NCBI RefSeq assembly: GCF_029051685.1
Contig: NZ_JAACFT010000006.1
Coordinates: 186,001 to 250,000 of the forward strand
Origin: Bradyrhizobium sp. CSA207
GTDB lineage: Bacteria > Pseudomonadota > Alphaproteobacteria > Rhizobiales > Xanthobacteraceae
Length of the DNA: 64,000 nt
Direction of reading: 5' to 3'
Part shown: in pieces, positions 25,342-33,663 of the stretch
Position numbering within the stretch: position 1 is the stretch's first letter
Layout of the letters: each line of letters opens with the position of its first letter
Translations under genes and position numbers: made by a program
The notes under the pieces: generated by a model
Databases searched by the model: none
The model's input: only the letters and a program-made list of their open reading frames with translations
What the model was told of the DNA's origin: nothing

Positions 25342-27138
25342 ATGGAAAGACGCCTGGCTGCCATCGTCTGCGCCGATGTCGCCGGCTATTCGCGCATGAT
25401 GGGCAGCGACGAGGCCGGCACCCATGCCGCCTTCAAGGCCCATCGCAGCGCGATCCACCCGATTATCCTCAATCATGGCGGCCGCGTCGTGAAGAACACC
25501 GGCGACGGATTCTTGCTGGAATTCCCGAGCATCGTCGGCGCCACCGAGGCCGCGATCGCGATGCAGACGCTGATGGCGGAGCGCAACCAGCATCTGCCCG
25601 CCGATCGTGCCATGCAGTTTCGCCTCGGCATCCATATGGGTGACGTCATCGCCGACGAGGACGAGGTCTTCGGTGACGATGTCAATATTGCCGTACGCCT
25701 CGAATCCGTGGCGAGCCCCGGCGGGTTCGCCATCTCGGCCAAGGCCTACGAGGAGGCGAGCAAGCATCTGACCGTGCCGCTGGTCGATGCCGGCAATCAC
25801 CGCTTCAAGAACATCAAGGATCCGATCGGCGTCTGGACCTGGACGCACGAGGGCGCACCGGCGCTTGCGCCCGAGTTGAAAGAGGCATCCAATCTCGCAC
25901 AGCAGTACCGCACCGCGATCGTCGGCGTGCTGCCCTTCGCCAATCTCAGCGACGCCCAGGACGAATATTTCTCCGACGGCCTGACCGAGGATTTGATCCA
26001 CGCGCTGTCGCTGCAATCCTTCTATCGCGTGCTGAGCCGCAACTCGACCTTCACTTTCAAGGGCAGGAACACCAGCACCCGCCTGATCGCGCGGGAGATC
26101 GACGCGACCTATTTGATCCAGGGCTCGGTGCGGCGTGCCGGAGCCAAGATCCGCGTCACCGCCGAACTGATTGCGCCGGAGACCGGCGAGCAGCTCTGGA
26201 CCGGCCGCTACGACCGCGACATCGGCGACCTCTTCGCGATGCAGGACGAGATCACCACGAACCTGTCCGCCGCCATCGCCACCGAGATCGTCCGGGCGGA
26301 GGCCTCGGCGCCGGCGCGGCTCTCGACCGACGTGACCGCCTGGGACCGCTTCCTCAAGGGGCTGTCCCACTACTACCGGCAGACCAAAGAGGACCTCAAC
26401 GCCGCCGTCGAGCTGTTCCGGGAGGCCATCAGGCTCGAGCCCAAACTGTCGATCGCACACGCCTATCTCGCCACGATCCAGATCCAGAGCATCCAGTTCG
26501 GCTGGGTCAAAGGCACGCGCCAGATGTGGGCAGAGGCGATGAACCTCGCCGAAACCAGCGTCCGGCTCGACCCACGCTCCTCCTTCGCGTTCTCGATCCT
26601 GTCCTGGGTCCACGCCATGGAGGGGCATGACGAGGCCGCGATGGACGCCGCCAAGCGCGCCGTCGCCCTCAATCCCTACGACGTGGGCGCACGCGGCGTG
26701 CTCGGCATCTGCCATTTCGTCATCGGCGAGCACCGCGAGGCGATCGAGCTGTTTTCAATGGCGGCGCAGCGCGACAACAGCGACCCGCGCTACCAATGGG
26801 CGGCGCTGAACGCGTTCAGCCATTACCTTCTGGGGCAGTATGATGCGACCCTGTCGTGGGCCCGCGAGCAGCTCTACGTCAACCCCAACCACATGCAGGC
26901 GCTGGCGATCCGCGCCGCGGCACTGGCGCAGTTGGGGCGGACCGCCGAAGCGAGCGAGGCCACCTTGGTGCTGATGGGCAACTACCCGACCCTGAATGTC
27001 GACCGCCATTTGCGCAATTTTCACTGGAAACGGCCCGAGGACATCGCCCACTACCGCGAGGGCCTGCTGAAAGCGGGCGTCCCGCTCGGCAAATTGACCC
27101 TGGTCCAGAGCGACGTCAAACGCGCCGCCGAATCCTGA
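25342..27138 (+). CDS. Class III adenylate/guanylate cyclase with TolB-like and TPR region
   Basis: A 598-residue soluble protein. Residues 1-170 are a class III cyclase domain with metal-binding Asp in CADVAGYSRMMGSDE, the second Asp in KNTGDGFLLEF, and transition-state Asn/Arg in DDVNIAVRLES. About residues 190-330 match the TolB/FlgO-like block found in such proteins (VLPFANLSDAQDEYFSDGLTEDLI, in part, and YLIQGSVRRAGAKIRVTAEL). The rest holds TPR-like helices (AVELFREAIRLEPKLSIAHAYLA). Bradyrhizobium genomes carry many copies of this design. The product is probably cAMP. The start ATG 25342 begins exactly at the cyclase domain; the upstream frame is open by chance. Confidence 0.88.
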   Translation: MERRLAAIVCADVAGYSRMMGSDEAGTHAAFKAHRSAIHPIILNHGGRVVKNTGDGFLLEFPSIVGATEAAIAMQTLMAERNQHLPADRAMQFRLGIHMGDVIADEDEVFGDDVNIAVRLESVASPGGFAISAKAYEEASKHLTVPLVDAGNHRFKNIKDPIGVWTWTHEGAPALAPELKEASNLAQQYRTAIVGVLPFANLSDAQDEYFSDGLTEDLIHALSLQSFYRVLSRNSTFTFKGRNTSTRLIAREIDATYLIQGSVRRAGAKIRVTAELIAPETGEQLWTGRYDRDIGDLFAMQDEITTNLSAAIATEIVRAEASAPARLSTDVTAWDRFLKGLSHYYRQTKEDLNAAVELFREAIRLEPKLSIAHAYLATIQIQSIQFGWVKGTRQMWAEAMNLAETSVRLDPRSSFAFSILSWVHAMEGHDEAAMDAAKRAVALNPYDVGARGVLGICHFVIGEHREAIELFSMAAQRDNSDPRYQWAALNAFSHYLLGQYDATLSWAREQLYVNPNHMQALAIRAAALAQLGRTAEASEATLVLMGNYPTLNVDRHLRNFHWKRPEDIAHYREGLLKAGVPLGKLTLVQSDVKRAAES

Positions 27139-27313
27139 GGGCAAGCTGTGGCCGCGCGGTGATCTCACGTCCGCTTTTGTTGACACCACAGTGAATTCAG
27201 CCACACTTTGTCACACGCTGAAGTAGTATAGTCTGCTGTCCGTTTGTTAGGACTTTCCGCGCTCTATCGGCGCGTCTGATTTTCACGATTCGCTGTTTTC
27301 AGGATTTTGGGCC

Positions 27314-30070
27314 ATGCATGACCCCACCTCGAAGCCCTTCGTTCCCTCGATAGAAGTATCGCCGGACAATCCCTGTCCGTTCCTGCGCGGCCTCGTCGGC
27401 GAGGGTTTTGTTGCCGGCGGAACGGTTCCACTCGGCACGCTGTCGCAGACCATCGCGGATGCGAGCGGCGAAACGGGGCCGAAGAAGGCATTCGCCGGTC
27501 TCCAGGTGCGCGGCGTGGCGCTCATCGCCAACGGTCTCGGTCACATCCTGAAGAGCATCTTTTCGGGCGCGCAGCTCGATGCGTTGCGCGGCGGCCCCCT
27601 CGACAAGCTCGGAGCCGGCTCGCGCATCCTCGGCGTCGACGGCAAGGTCAACGAGGACGAGATCGCGCGGCTCGCGAGATTTGGCCGTGCCTACAGCGAT
27701 CCGGACAGCGGCAACACCGAGCAAGGTCTCAATGCTTCGGACATCAAGACCTTCATGAGCGACAATCTCAAGCGCGCCGGCAGCGCCGCGCGCTGGTACT
27801 ACCCGTTGCTGATGAAATTCGAATGGCCCATCCTACTCAAGATCATGGGCAAGGGCGAAGGCGAGGACCGCTATCTCGGCGTGGCCGACGTGCGCACGCT
27901 GTTCAACGAGCGCAAATTTCCCGCTCGCATCAACCAGCGGCTGCTGTCGCAGCCGGTGCTGTCGGCCTGCCAGCGCACAGTGCGGGGCGTTCTCAAGCTT
28001 GCCGCCTTGCTGCTCGCCATCGGCCTCGTCGCGCTCGTTGCGGTCGCCGAATTCCCCGACCAGGTCCGCGCCATGCTGCCGCAGAAGGGAATCCTCGCGC
28101 AGCTGCTGCCGCCGCCTTTACCCAGGGTGCCGGAGACGACGGCAGCCTACTGGCTCGAGCAAAACTGGTCGCTGAAGGACCGGCACTGGTTCCACCATGC
28201 CAGCCAGGGCACCGCGACTTTTCCGGTGCCCTACAGCTGGTTCCTGGCGCTGGAGCAGCCACGCCTTCATCTGGTCTCGCGGCCCGGCATGCTGAAGGAC
28301 AGCGCCTATCTCGAGCGCTTCGGCTTCATCCCGAGCCCGCAGTCGATCCAGACCGACGTGACGACGCTGCGCCGCTTCGGCTACGCCAACGTCTATGAGA
28401 CGACGACGCAGGTGCCGGACTTGTCGACCCGATGGACGGCGGCGGAGAACGTCGACGGCCTGCCTGTCGGCTTCGCGCGGATGACCGGTGTCGTCGATCC
28501 GGCGACGGGCCGTCGCGAACAGGACAAGATCGGACTGACCTGCGCGGCCTGCCATACTGGCCAGATCCACTACAAGGGCGTGGACGTGCGCTTCGACGGC
28601 GGCCCCGCCACGACCGACCTGAAGAAGCTCGAGATCGCGACCGGCCTGTCGATCGCCTACACGCTGTACGTTCCGTTCCGCTTCCAGCGCTTTGCCGATC
28701 GCGTGCTCGGCCCCGAAGCCAGCAAGACGGACCGCGACGCGCTCAAGCAGAAGCTCGGCGCGATCGGCAAGTTTCTGATCGACTGGCAGAACAAGTACAA
28801 CGATACGATCACGCACAAGGAGACCTGGGACAAGAAGGTGCAGAAGGACACCGAGGAAGGCTTCGGCCGCCTCGATGCCCTCAATCGCATCGGCAACCAG
28901 GTGTTTTCGCAGGATCTCGCGCTGAGCGGGCTCAGCGGCTTCGAAAAGAACCTGCATGCCCAGGACGCGCCGGTCAGCTACCCCGCGATCTGGACAGTGC
29001 CGTGGTTCAAATTTGCCCAATACGACGCCTCGATCGAACAACCGCTGATCCGCAATGCCGGCGAAGCCCTCGGCGTGACCGCGCTGCTCAATCTCTCCGA
29101 CGCCTATCCGGAGGACAGGCTTTGGCGGTCCTCCGTTCATATCAACACGCTCGGCTGGATCGAGGACATGCTCAGGGGTCCCGATCCGTTCAAGGCGGCC
29201 GAGCCGAAGTTCGGCGGCCTGCTGTCGCCGAAATGGCCGTCGCAGATCCTCGACGATGCCTGGAAGCTGAAGGCTGATCGCGTCGAACGGGGGCGTGCGA
29301 TCTACGCCGAGATGTGCTCCGGATGTCACCTGCCGGCCGTCGACACCCCGGCCTTCTGGTCCTCGAAACATTGGGAGACAAGCGGCGACAGCAAGGTCCT
29401 GAACGCGGTGACGATCCCGCTCGACGAGATCAAGACCGATCCCGAGCAGTCCCTTGTGCTGAGCAACAGGACGGTCGACGTGCCCGGCTTCCTGAAGGTG
29501 AATACGGCCGATCTCAAGACCTGGTGGCAATGCAACGGCTCGACCGCGAGCTCGCCGACCGAGATGGTGTACGCACTGGGCTTGATGACGGTCGTCGACC
29601 TCGTCGCCCGCAAGTGGATGGACGACGAGAAGACCCCGGACGCCGAGCGGGCGAAATTGTGGAATCTGTCGCGCCAGAACTGTCTTAATCCGGCGCCCGG
29701 ACCACGCTACCGGGCGCGGCCGCTGAACGGCATCTGGGCCACCGCGCCCTACCTGCACAACGGCTCGGTGCCTTCGCTGTACTGGCTGCTGAAGCCACAA
29801 AACGAGCGCCCAACGAAGTTCTGCATGGGCCACCGCGACTATGATCCCGTGACCGTCGGCTTTCCGGTCAGCGTGGACGAGCGCTGCAAGACGGGCGAAA
29901 CGCAGTTCTCCATGACGGGACCTGACGACAAGCCGATCCAGGGCAACAGCGTGCTCGGCCATTCCTTCGAGCGCAAGGACGGCGAACCGAAACGCCCCGG
30001 CGTCATCGGCCGCACGTTCAAGGACGATTCGGAGCGCTACGATTTGATCGAGTATCTGAAGACGTTGTAG
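27314..30070 (+). CDS. Membrane-anchored dihaem cytochrome c peroxidase/RoxA-like protein with N-terminal haem-thiolate-like domain
   Basis: A 918-residue protein in three parts. Residues 1-215 have no signal peptide and begin NPCPFLRGLVGEGF, which resembles the PCP-x-L proximal-Cys motif of chloroperoxidase/peroxygenase (Cys21); a charged NEDEIARLARFG lies near 113. Residues 226-246 form one transmembrane helix. The rest should be periplasmic, with two c-type haem sites, CAACH (410-414) and CSGCH (668-672), and the closing part of dihaem peroxidase/RoxA-like enzymes (PLNGIWATAPYLHNGSVPSLYWLL, in part). Typical relatives of the C-terminal part have a signal peptide and no N-terminal domain. 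The start ATG 27314 has AGGA upstream. Oxidation of a hydrophobic substrate is possible. No partner gene is adjacent. Confidence 0.75.
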   Translation: MHDPTSKPFVPSIEVSPDNPCPFLRGLVGEGFVAGGTVPLGTLSQTIADASGETGPKKAFAGLQVRGVALIANGLGHILKSIFSGAQLDALRGGPLDKLGAGSRILGVDGKVNEDEIARLARFGRAYSDPDSGNTEQGLNASDIKTFMSDNLKRAGSAARWYYPLLMKFEWPILLKIMGKGEGEDRYLGVADVRTLFNERKFPARINQRLLSQPVLSACQRTVRGVLKLAALLLAIGLVALVAVAEFPDQVRAMLPQKGILAQLLPPPLPRVPETTAAYWLEQNWSLKDRHWFHHASQGTATFPVPYSWFLALEQPRLHLVSRPGMLKDSAYLERFGFIPSPQSIQTDVTTLRRFGYANVYETTTQVPDLSTRWTAAENVDGLPVGFARMTGVVDPATGRREQDKIGLTCAACHTGQIHYKGVDVRFDGGPATTDLKKLEIATGLSIAYTLYVPFRFQRFADRVLGPEASKTDRDALKQKLGAIGKFLIDWQNKYNDTITHKETWDKKVQKDTEEGFGRLDALNRIGNQVFSQDLALSGLSGFEKNLHAQDAPVSYPAIWTVPWFKFAQYDASIEQPLIRNAGEALGVTALLNLSDAYPEDRLWRSSVHINTLGWIEDMLRGPDPFKAAEPKFGGLLSPKWPSQILDDAWKLKADRVERGRAIYAEMCSGCHLPAVDTPAFWSSKHWETSGDSKVLNAVTIPLDEIKTDPEQSLVLSNRTVDVPGFLKVNTADLKTWWQCNGSTASSPTEMVYALGLMTVVDLVARKWMDDEKTPDAERAKLWNLSRQNCLNPAPGPRYRARPLNGIWATAPYLHNGSVPSLYWLLKPQNERPTKFCMGHRDYDPVTVGFPVSVDERCKTGETQFSMTGPDDKPIQGNSVLGHSFERKDGEPKRPGVIGRTFKDDSERYDLIEYLKTL

Positions 30071-30095
30071 TTGGGCGAGAACTACTCCTCGCCAT

Positions 30096-30177
30096 CATGG
30101 CCGGGCTTGTCCCGGCCATCCACGATCTTCAGTGCGGCACCAAGAACGTGGATGCCCGGGACAAGCCCGGGCATGAC
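30096..30177. repeat. Palindromic intergenic repeat, family B, copy 1
   Basis: Outer arms catggccgggcttgtcccgg and cccgggacaagcccgggcatg form a long hairpin; the middle carries 'catccacg' and 'cgtggatg'. A second copy is at 58034. It lies between two convergent genes. Confidence 0.85.
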
Positions 30178-30208
30178 GCGCTCGTGGGACGACATCGCAA
30201 ACACAATC

Positions 30209-31156
30209 TCACTTGAACAGCGGCGTACCCGGCACGAAGGCGTCGAAGGCGGCCCAGAACTGGGAGCGGTAGCGATCCTGCTCCTGGAGGATCTCGTGCT
30301 TCGAGCCGGCGATGACGAGGTGGGAGCCGGCACGCAGATGATAGGCGAACTCCTCGATCGCCGCGGTCGAGACCACGGTGTCGTTGGAGGCCGCCAGCAT
30401 CAGGATCGGCTGGCGGATTTCGGACGGATAGCTCATGCGCTTGAAAGTGTTCATCGCGCGGAACGCCGTATCGGCCCAGGCGACCGTCGGTGAGGCCAGC
30501 CCGAGCGTCGGATCCTCCTCCAGAATCGCGGCATTGCGGGCGTAGCGCACGGGATCGCTGGTCAGGGAGTTGTTGATGAAGGGATCGAGCCCGGTGAGGC
30601 GATCGCTGCCGCCGGGAACGTAGCGGCCGCCCTGGCCCAACAGGCGCATGGTCTTGAGCAGCGTCCGCACTGGAAACGAGGTGGCGCGGCCGGGCAGGTC
30701 GATCATCGGCGCCGACAGCACCATGCGATCGAACCAGCGCTTTCCCGCATGCGCCAGGCGAAGCATCACCGCGCCGCCCATGGAATGGGCCAGCGCGAAG
30801 AAGGGCGGCGGGCAATCGGGCAGCACCACCTGCTGCACGAAGGTCTCGACGTCGATTTCGAAGTCGGCGAAGTCGCGCACATAACCCTTGCGCGGATCGC
30901 GCAGCCGGCGCGAGGAATGGCCCTGCCCGCGCCAGTCGATCATCGCCACCGCAAAGCCGCGGTCGCGCAGGTCGCGCACCGTCTCGAAATATTTCTCGAT
31001 CTGCTCGCTACGCCCGGTGAAGACGCAGACGGTGCCCTTGCGGTTCGCCGGGGGCGTCCAGCGCGCAAAGCGCAGCTCGGCGCCATCGGGCGTCTTGATG
31101 GTGCCGCTGACGACGTCTTCAGGCACGGGATTGGACGGAATCGAGACCAGCGTCAT
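30209..31156 (-). CDS. Alpha/beta hydrolase, lysophospholipase/monoacylglycerol lipase type
   Basis: A 315-residue cytoplasmic hydrolase of the PldB/MAG-lipase group. It shows LRFARWTPPANRKGTVCVFTGRSEQIEKYFE (in part), the family motif MIDWRGQGHSSRR, the nucleophile elbow LAHSMGGAV (Ser in AHSMG) and DTVVSTAAIEEF with the acid, followed by the His in AGSKHEILQE. All three triad members are present. It likely cleaves fatty-acyl esters of glycerol or lysophospholipid. The start ATG 31156 has no strong ribosome-binding site. It is divergent from hsp20. Confidence 0.9.
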   Translation of the reverse strand: MTLVSIPSNPVPEDVVSGTIKTPDGAELRFARWTPPANRKGTVCVFTGRSEQIEKYFETVRDLRDRGFAVAMIDWRGQGHSSRRLRDPRKGYVRDFADFEIDVETFVQQVVLPDCPPPFFALAHSMGGAVMLRLAHAGKRWFDRMVLSAPMIDLPGRATSFPVRTLLKTMRLLGQGGRYVPGGSDRLTGLDPFINNSLTSDPVRYARNAAILEEDPTLGLASPTVAWADTAFRAMNTFKRMSYPSEIRQPILMLAASNDTVVSTAAIEEFAYHLRAGSHLVIAGSKHEILQEQDRYRSQFWAAFDAFVPGTPLFK

Positions 31157-31219
31157 GGGCAGGGAAGATGCTGAAAATCAGGAGGCGGGGGCGCCGAAAA
31201 GGCGCTGATTGCCGCCCTC

Positions 31220-31249
31220 TTGAACGCAGTTTCCCCAAACCCATATCAC
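31220..31249 (+). promoter_or_regulatory. Candidate sigma-70 promoter of hsp20
   Basis: TTGAAC, an 18-base spacer and TATCAC. The predicted start near 31256 gives a leader of about 108 bases, the usual size of a ROSE leader. Confidence 0.4.
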
Positions 31250-31255
31250 CATGGT

Positions 31256-31363
31256 GCAGGCCGCTACCAGTGTTTCGGAACCGGAACATCAGGCTGCACA
31301 CAGACTAGGCCCGGCCCGATAGGCGGGCGGGTTACCAACAGTCGCTCAATGGAGGACTTGACC
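31256..31363 (+). promoter_or_regulatory. ROSE-type RNA thermometer in the hsp20 leader
   Basis: Just before the start codon TCGCT (31342-31346) is followed by GGAGGA (31351-31356). A UYGCU element that pairs imperfectly with the Shine-Dalgarno sequence is the hallmark of ROSE elements in rhizobial small heat shock genes. Upstream, GCCCGGCCCG...GGCGGGCGGG forms a GC-rich hairpin. At low temperature the ribosome-binding site would be closed; heat would open it. The 5' end is inferred. Confidence 0.65.
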
Positions 31364-31831
31364 ATGCGTACCTACGATCTGACCCCCTTCTACCGTTCCA
31401 CCGTCGGCTTCGACCGTCTCTTCAACCTGCTCGACCAGGCGGGTTCGGACGGCAGCCCCGGCTATCCGCCCTACAACATCGAGCGGACCGGCGAGAACGC
31501 CTACCGCGTCACGGTTGCGGTCTCCGGCTTCGCCAAGGATGAGCTCTCCATCGTCGCGAAGGAAAACACGCTGACGATCAGGGGCGAGAAAGTCGCGAAC
31601 GAGAACAGCAAGAGCGAAGTGCTCTACCGCGGCATCGCCGCGCGTGCGTTCGAGCGCGCCTTCCAGCTCGCCGATTTCGTGCAGGTGAAGAACGCCTCGC
31701 TCGAGAACGGCCTGCTCCACGTCGACCTCGTGCGCGAGATTCCCGAAGCCAAAAAGCCGCGCCAGATCGCGATCAACACCGGTGCGCAAGGCGCGCAGGT
31801 GATCGAGAATTCGGCCGCGCAGGCCGCGTAA
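31364..31831 (+). CDS. Small heat shock protein Hsp20 (IbpA/HspA type)
   Basis: A 155-residue class A rhizobial small heat shock protein. It starts with LTPFYRSTVGFDRLFNLLDQ and holds the alpha-crystallin domain YNIERTGENAYRVTVAVSGFAKDELSIV (in part), ENTLTIRGEK, GIAARAFERAFQLADFVQV and LENGLLHVDLVREIPEAKKP, the A-x-x-x-n-G-x-L signature. It binds unfolded proteins in an ATP-independent way during heat stress. The start ATG 31364 follows GGAGG, which the ROSE structure would mask. A strong terminator follows the gene. Confidence 0.95.
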   Translation: MRTYDLTPFYRSTVGFDRLFNLLDQAGSDGSPGYPPYNIERTGENAYRVTVAVSGFAKDELSIVAKENTLTIRGEKVANENSKSEVLYRGIAARAFERAFQLADFVQVKNASLENGLLHVDLVREIPEAKKPRQIAINTGAQGAQVIENSAAQAA

Positions 31832-31858
31832 AGCGCACGCCACTTCCAGATTTGGAAA

Positions 31859-31888
31859 ACGCCCCGGTGCCCCCGGGGCGTTTTTTTG
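31859..31888 (+). terminator. Rho-independent terminator of hsp20
   Basis: The stem ACGCCCCGG/CCGGGGCGT with a small loop is followed by seven T (31881-31887), 28 bp after the stop codon. Confidence 0.85.
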
Positions 31889-32036
31889 TTCTGCTCAACT
31901 GCCTCCCCGTCGTCCTGGCTGGCTGTCCGCTTGGCCGCCTTTCGCACTGCATCACAGAGCGGTGAAGACGCGTAACAGCGCCGCTCCTTCCTCCGTCCTT
32001 TGGGCATCGACCCCAAAAACAAGACGGAGAACGATC

Positions 32037-32807
32037 ATGACACTTTGGCGCAGCCTTTTCGTCGCCGCGAGCCTGCTGGCGGCTCCCATCAGCTTTGCCC
32101 ACGCGCAGACACCGCAAACCGTCAAGGCGAAGAATGTCGTGCTGGTGCACGGCGCCTGGGCCGACGGCTCGAGCTGGTCGGAGGTGATCCCGATCCTTCA
32201 GGCCGCCGGATTGCACGTCACCGCCGTGCAGAATCCGCTGTCGTCGCTGGCGGACTCCGTCGAGGCGACCAAGCGCGTACTGGCCGAGCAGGACGGGCCG
32301 ACCGTGCTGGTCGCACATTCCTGGGGCGGCACCGTGATCAGCCAGGTCGGCACCGACCCGAAGGTCACCGCCCTCGTCTACGTCGCCGCACGTGCGCCTG
32401 ACGCCAACGAGGATTTTGTTGCTCTGTCGAAGCAGTTTCCGGCAGGCCCCGCGCGCGCCGGCATCGTCGAGCGCGACGGTTTCACCAAGCTCTCCGAGGA
32501 CGCGTTCCTGAAGTATTTCGCCAACGGCGTGAAGCCGGAGCAGGCGAAGGAGCTCTATGCCGTGCAATGGCCGACGGCGGCCTCGATCTTCGCCGGCCGC
32601 ACCACCGAAGCCGCCTGGCACGCCAAGCCGAGCTGGTACGCGGTGTCGAAGAACGACTACACCATCAATCCCGATTTCGAACGCTTCCTCGCCAAGCGCA
32701 TGAACGCCACCACGATCGAGCTCGATGCCGGCCACCTCTCGCTGGTGTCGCATCCGGAGGACGTGGCGAATCTGATCCTGGAAGCGGCGGGGTATGGGCG
32801 CAGCTGA
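32037..32807 (+). CDS. Secreted alpha/beta hydrolase
   Basis: A 256-residue exported hydrolase with a signal peptide (MTLWRSLFVAASLLAAPISFAHAQ is slightly longer than the core). The fold is shown by VVLVHGAWADGSSW (oxyanion HGAW), the nucleophile elbow VAHSWGGTVIS and the C-terminal ELDAGHLSLVSHPEDVA with the catalytic His. This is the salicylate-esterase/EstC-like group that often acts on small esters. The start ATG 32037 has GGAG ten bases upstream. It is convergent with the PepSY-like secreted protein gene. The substrate is unknown. Confidence 0.88.
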   Translation: MTLWRSLFVAASLLAAPISFAHAQTPQTVKAKNVVLVHGAWADGSSWSEVIPILQAAGLHVTAVQNPLSSLADSVEATKRVLAEQDGPTVLVAHSWGGTVISQVGTDPKVTALVYVAARAPDANEDFVALSKQFPAGPARAGIVERDGFTKLSEDAFLKYFANGVKPEQAKELYAVQWPTAASIFAGRTTEAAWHAKPSWYAVSKNDYTINPDFERFLAKRMNATTIELDAGHLSLVSHPEDVANLILEAAGYGRS

Positions 32808-32886
32808 GGGAGGCCTTCGCCAGGACGACACTGAAAGTGTGGGACCGACTCGCATCTCACAGCGAGCCGATTACTTGGCGTCGCGC

Positions 32887-33663
32887 TTAATCCAGCCCCT
32901 GTGCCGCCGGCATGTCCTGGGTCGGAAGGATCGTCGCGGCGGGCTTGGCCTGGCCGACCGTTGGCGCGGCTTGCGGCGCCGACTCGGCGGTCTTCGGTTG
33001 CGCGGCAGCCGTCTGCTGCACAGGCTGAGCCTGCGGTGCCTGGACCTGCTGCGGCGCCGGCTCGGGCGACGCCGGCTTGGCGGCCGCTACCGGCATCTCG
33101 CCGCGCGGCGGGGCGGCCTTGGGCAGCGGCACGGTGCGGCTCGCGACGTTCGGGATCGGGGCTGGGGGCCGCGGCGGTCCACCCCGGATCGCGGTCGGCG
33201 GCGGCAGCGCGCTTTGCGGCCCGTAAGGTGATACCGCGCGCTCCTCATAGGCCGGGGCCATGCCGAAGGCGTCGGCGGCCGGCATGAAACGGAGGATCCG
33301 GCCATCGCGGGCGTCGATCACAAGACGCCCGTCGTCACCGCGGCGGTCGATCACCGCAATCGTGTAGACGGCGCCGCGCAGGCGCGGAATTCCGAGCGGC
33401 GAGAAGCCATTTTCACGCAGCACCGCATAGACCTCGGTTGCCGGCAAGACCGCCACCGGCGCCGGCGCGCGCCCGTCATCATAGCCATAGCCGTAACGCG
33501 GCGGCGGAGGCGGGGCGGCTTCCGACGGTCCATACGGCCCATCGAAATCCGACACCGCGACATAGGCTCCGCGCGCGGCTCCGTTCGCCAGAATTTGCGC
33601 TTGGGCCGCAGTCGCGGCTAGCGCCAGCAAGGCTGCGGCCACACATGCTGTGAAAAACTTCAT
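32887..33663 (-). CDS. Secreted Pro/Ala-rich protein with PepSY-like region
   Basis: A 258-residue exported protein. After the signal peptide (MKFFTACVAAALLALAATAAQAQ) there is a Pro/Tyr-rich linker (APPPPPRYGYGYDD). A PepSY-like segment follows (VYAVLRENGFSPLGIPRLRG then VYTIAVIDRRGDDGRLVIDARDGRIL, each in part), where the 'DG-x-I' end is characteristic. The last 110 residues are low-complexity Pro, Ala and Gln, probably a cell-envelope spacer. The start ATG 33663 follows AGGAG. The function is unknown; PepSY-like modules often inhibit proteases or bind peptidoglycan-associated partners. Confidence 0.72.
   Translation of the reverse strand: MKFFTACVAAALLALAATAAQAQILANGAARGAYVAVSDFDGPYGPSEAAPPPPPRYGYGYDDGRAPAPVAVLPATEVYAVLRENGFSPLGIPRLRGAVYTIAVIDRRGDDGRLVIDARDGRILRFMPAADAFGMAPAYEERAVSPYGPQSALPPPTAIRGGPPRPPAPIPNVASRTVPLPKAAPPRGEMPVAAAKPASPEPAPQQVQAPQAQPVQQTAAAQPKTAESAPQAAPTVGQAKPAATILPTQDMPAAQGLD

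Noticed and set aside
24916..26733. A 605-codon open frame on the minus strand opposite the cyclase gene
   Set aside because: It is the mirror of a GC-rich gene whose domains are clear; the product has no domain and is His/Asp/Gly-rich in the way of antisense frames.
28118..29962. A 614-codon minus-strand frame opposite the dihaem protein gene
   Set aside because: The sense product has two CXXCH motifs and family blocks; the antisense product has none.
31217..31240. Sigma-32 promoter before hsp20 (CTTGAA ... CCCCA)
   Set aside because: The spacing between the two boxes is only about 8 bases, too short; the sigma-70 reading with an 18-base spacer fits better.
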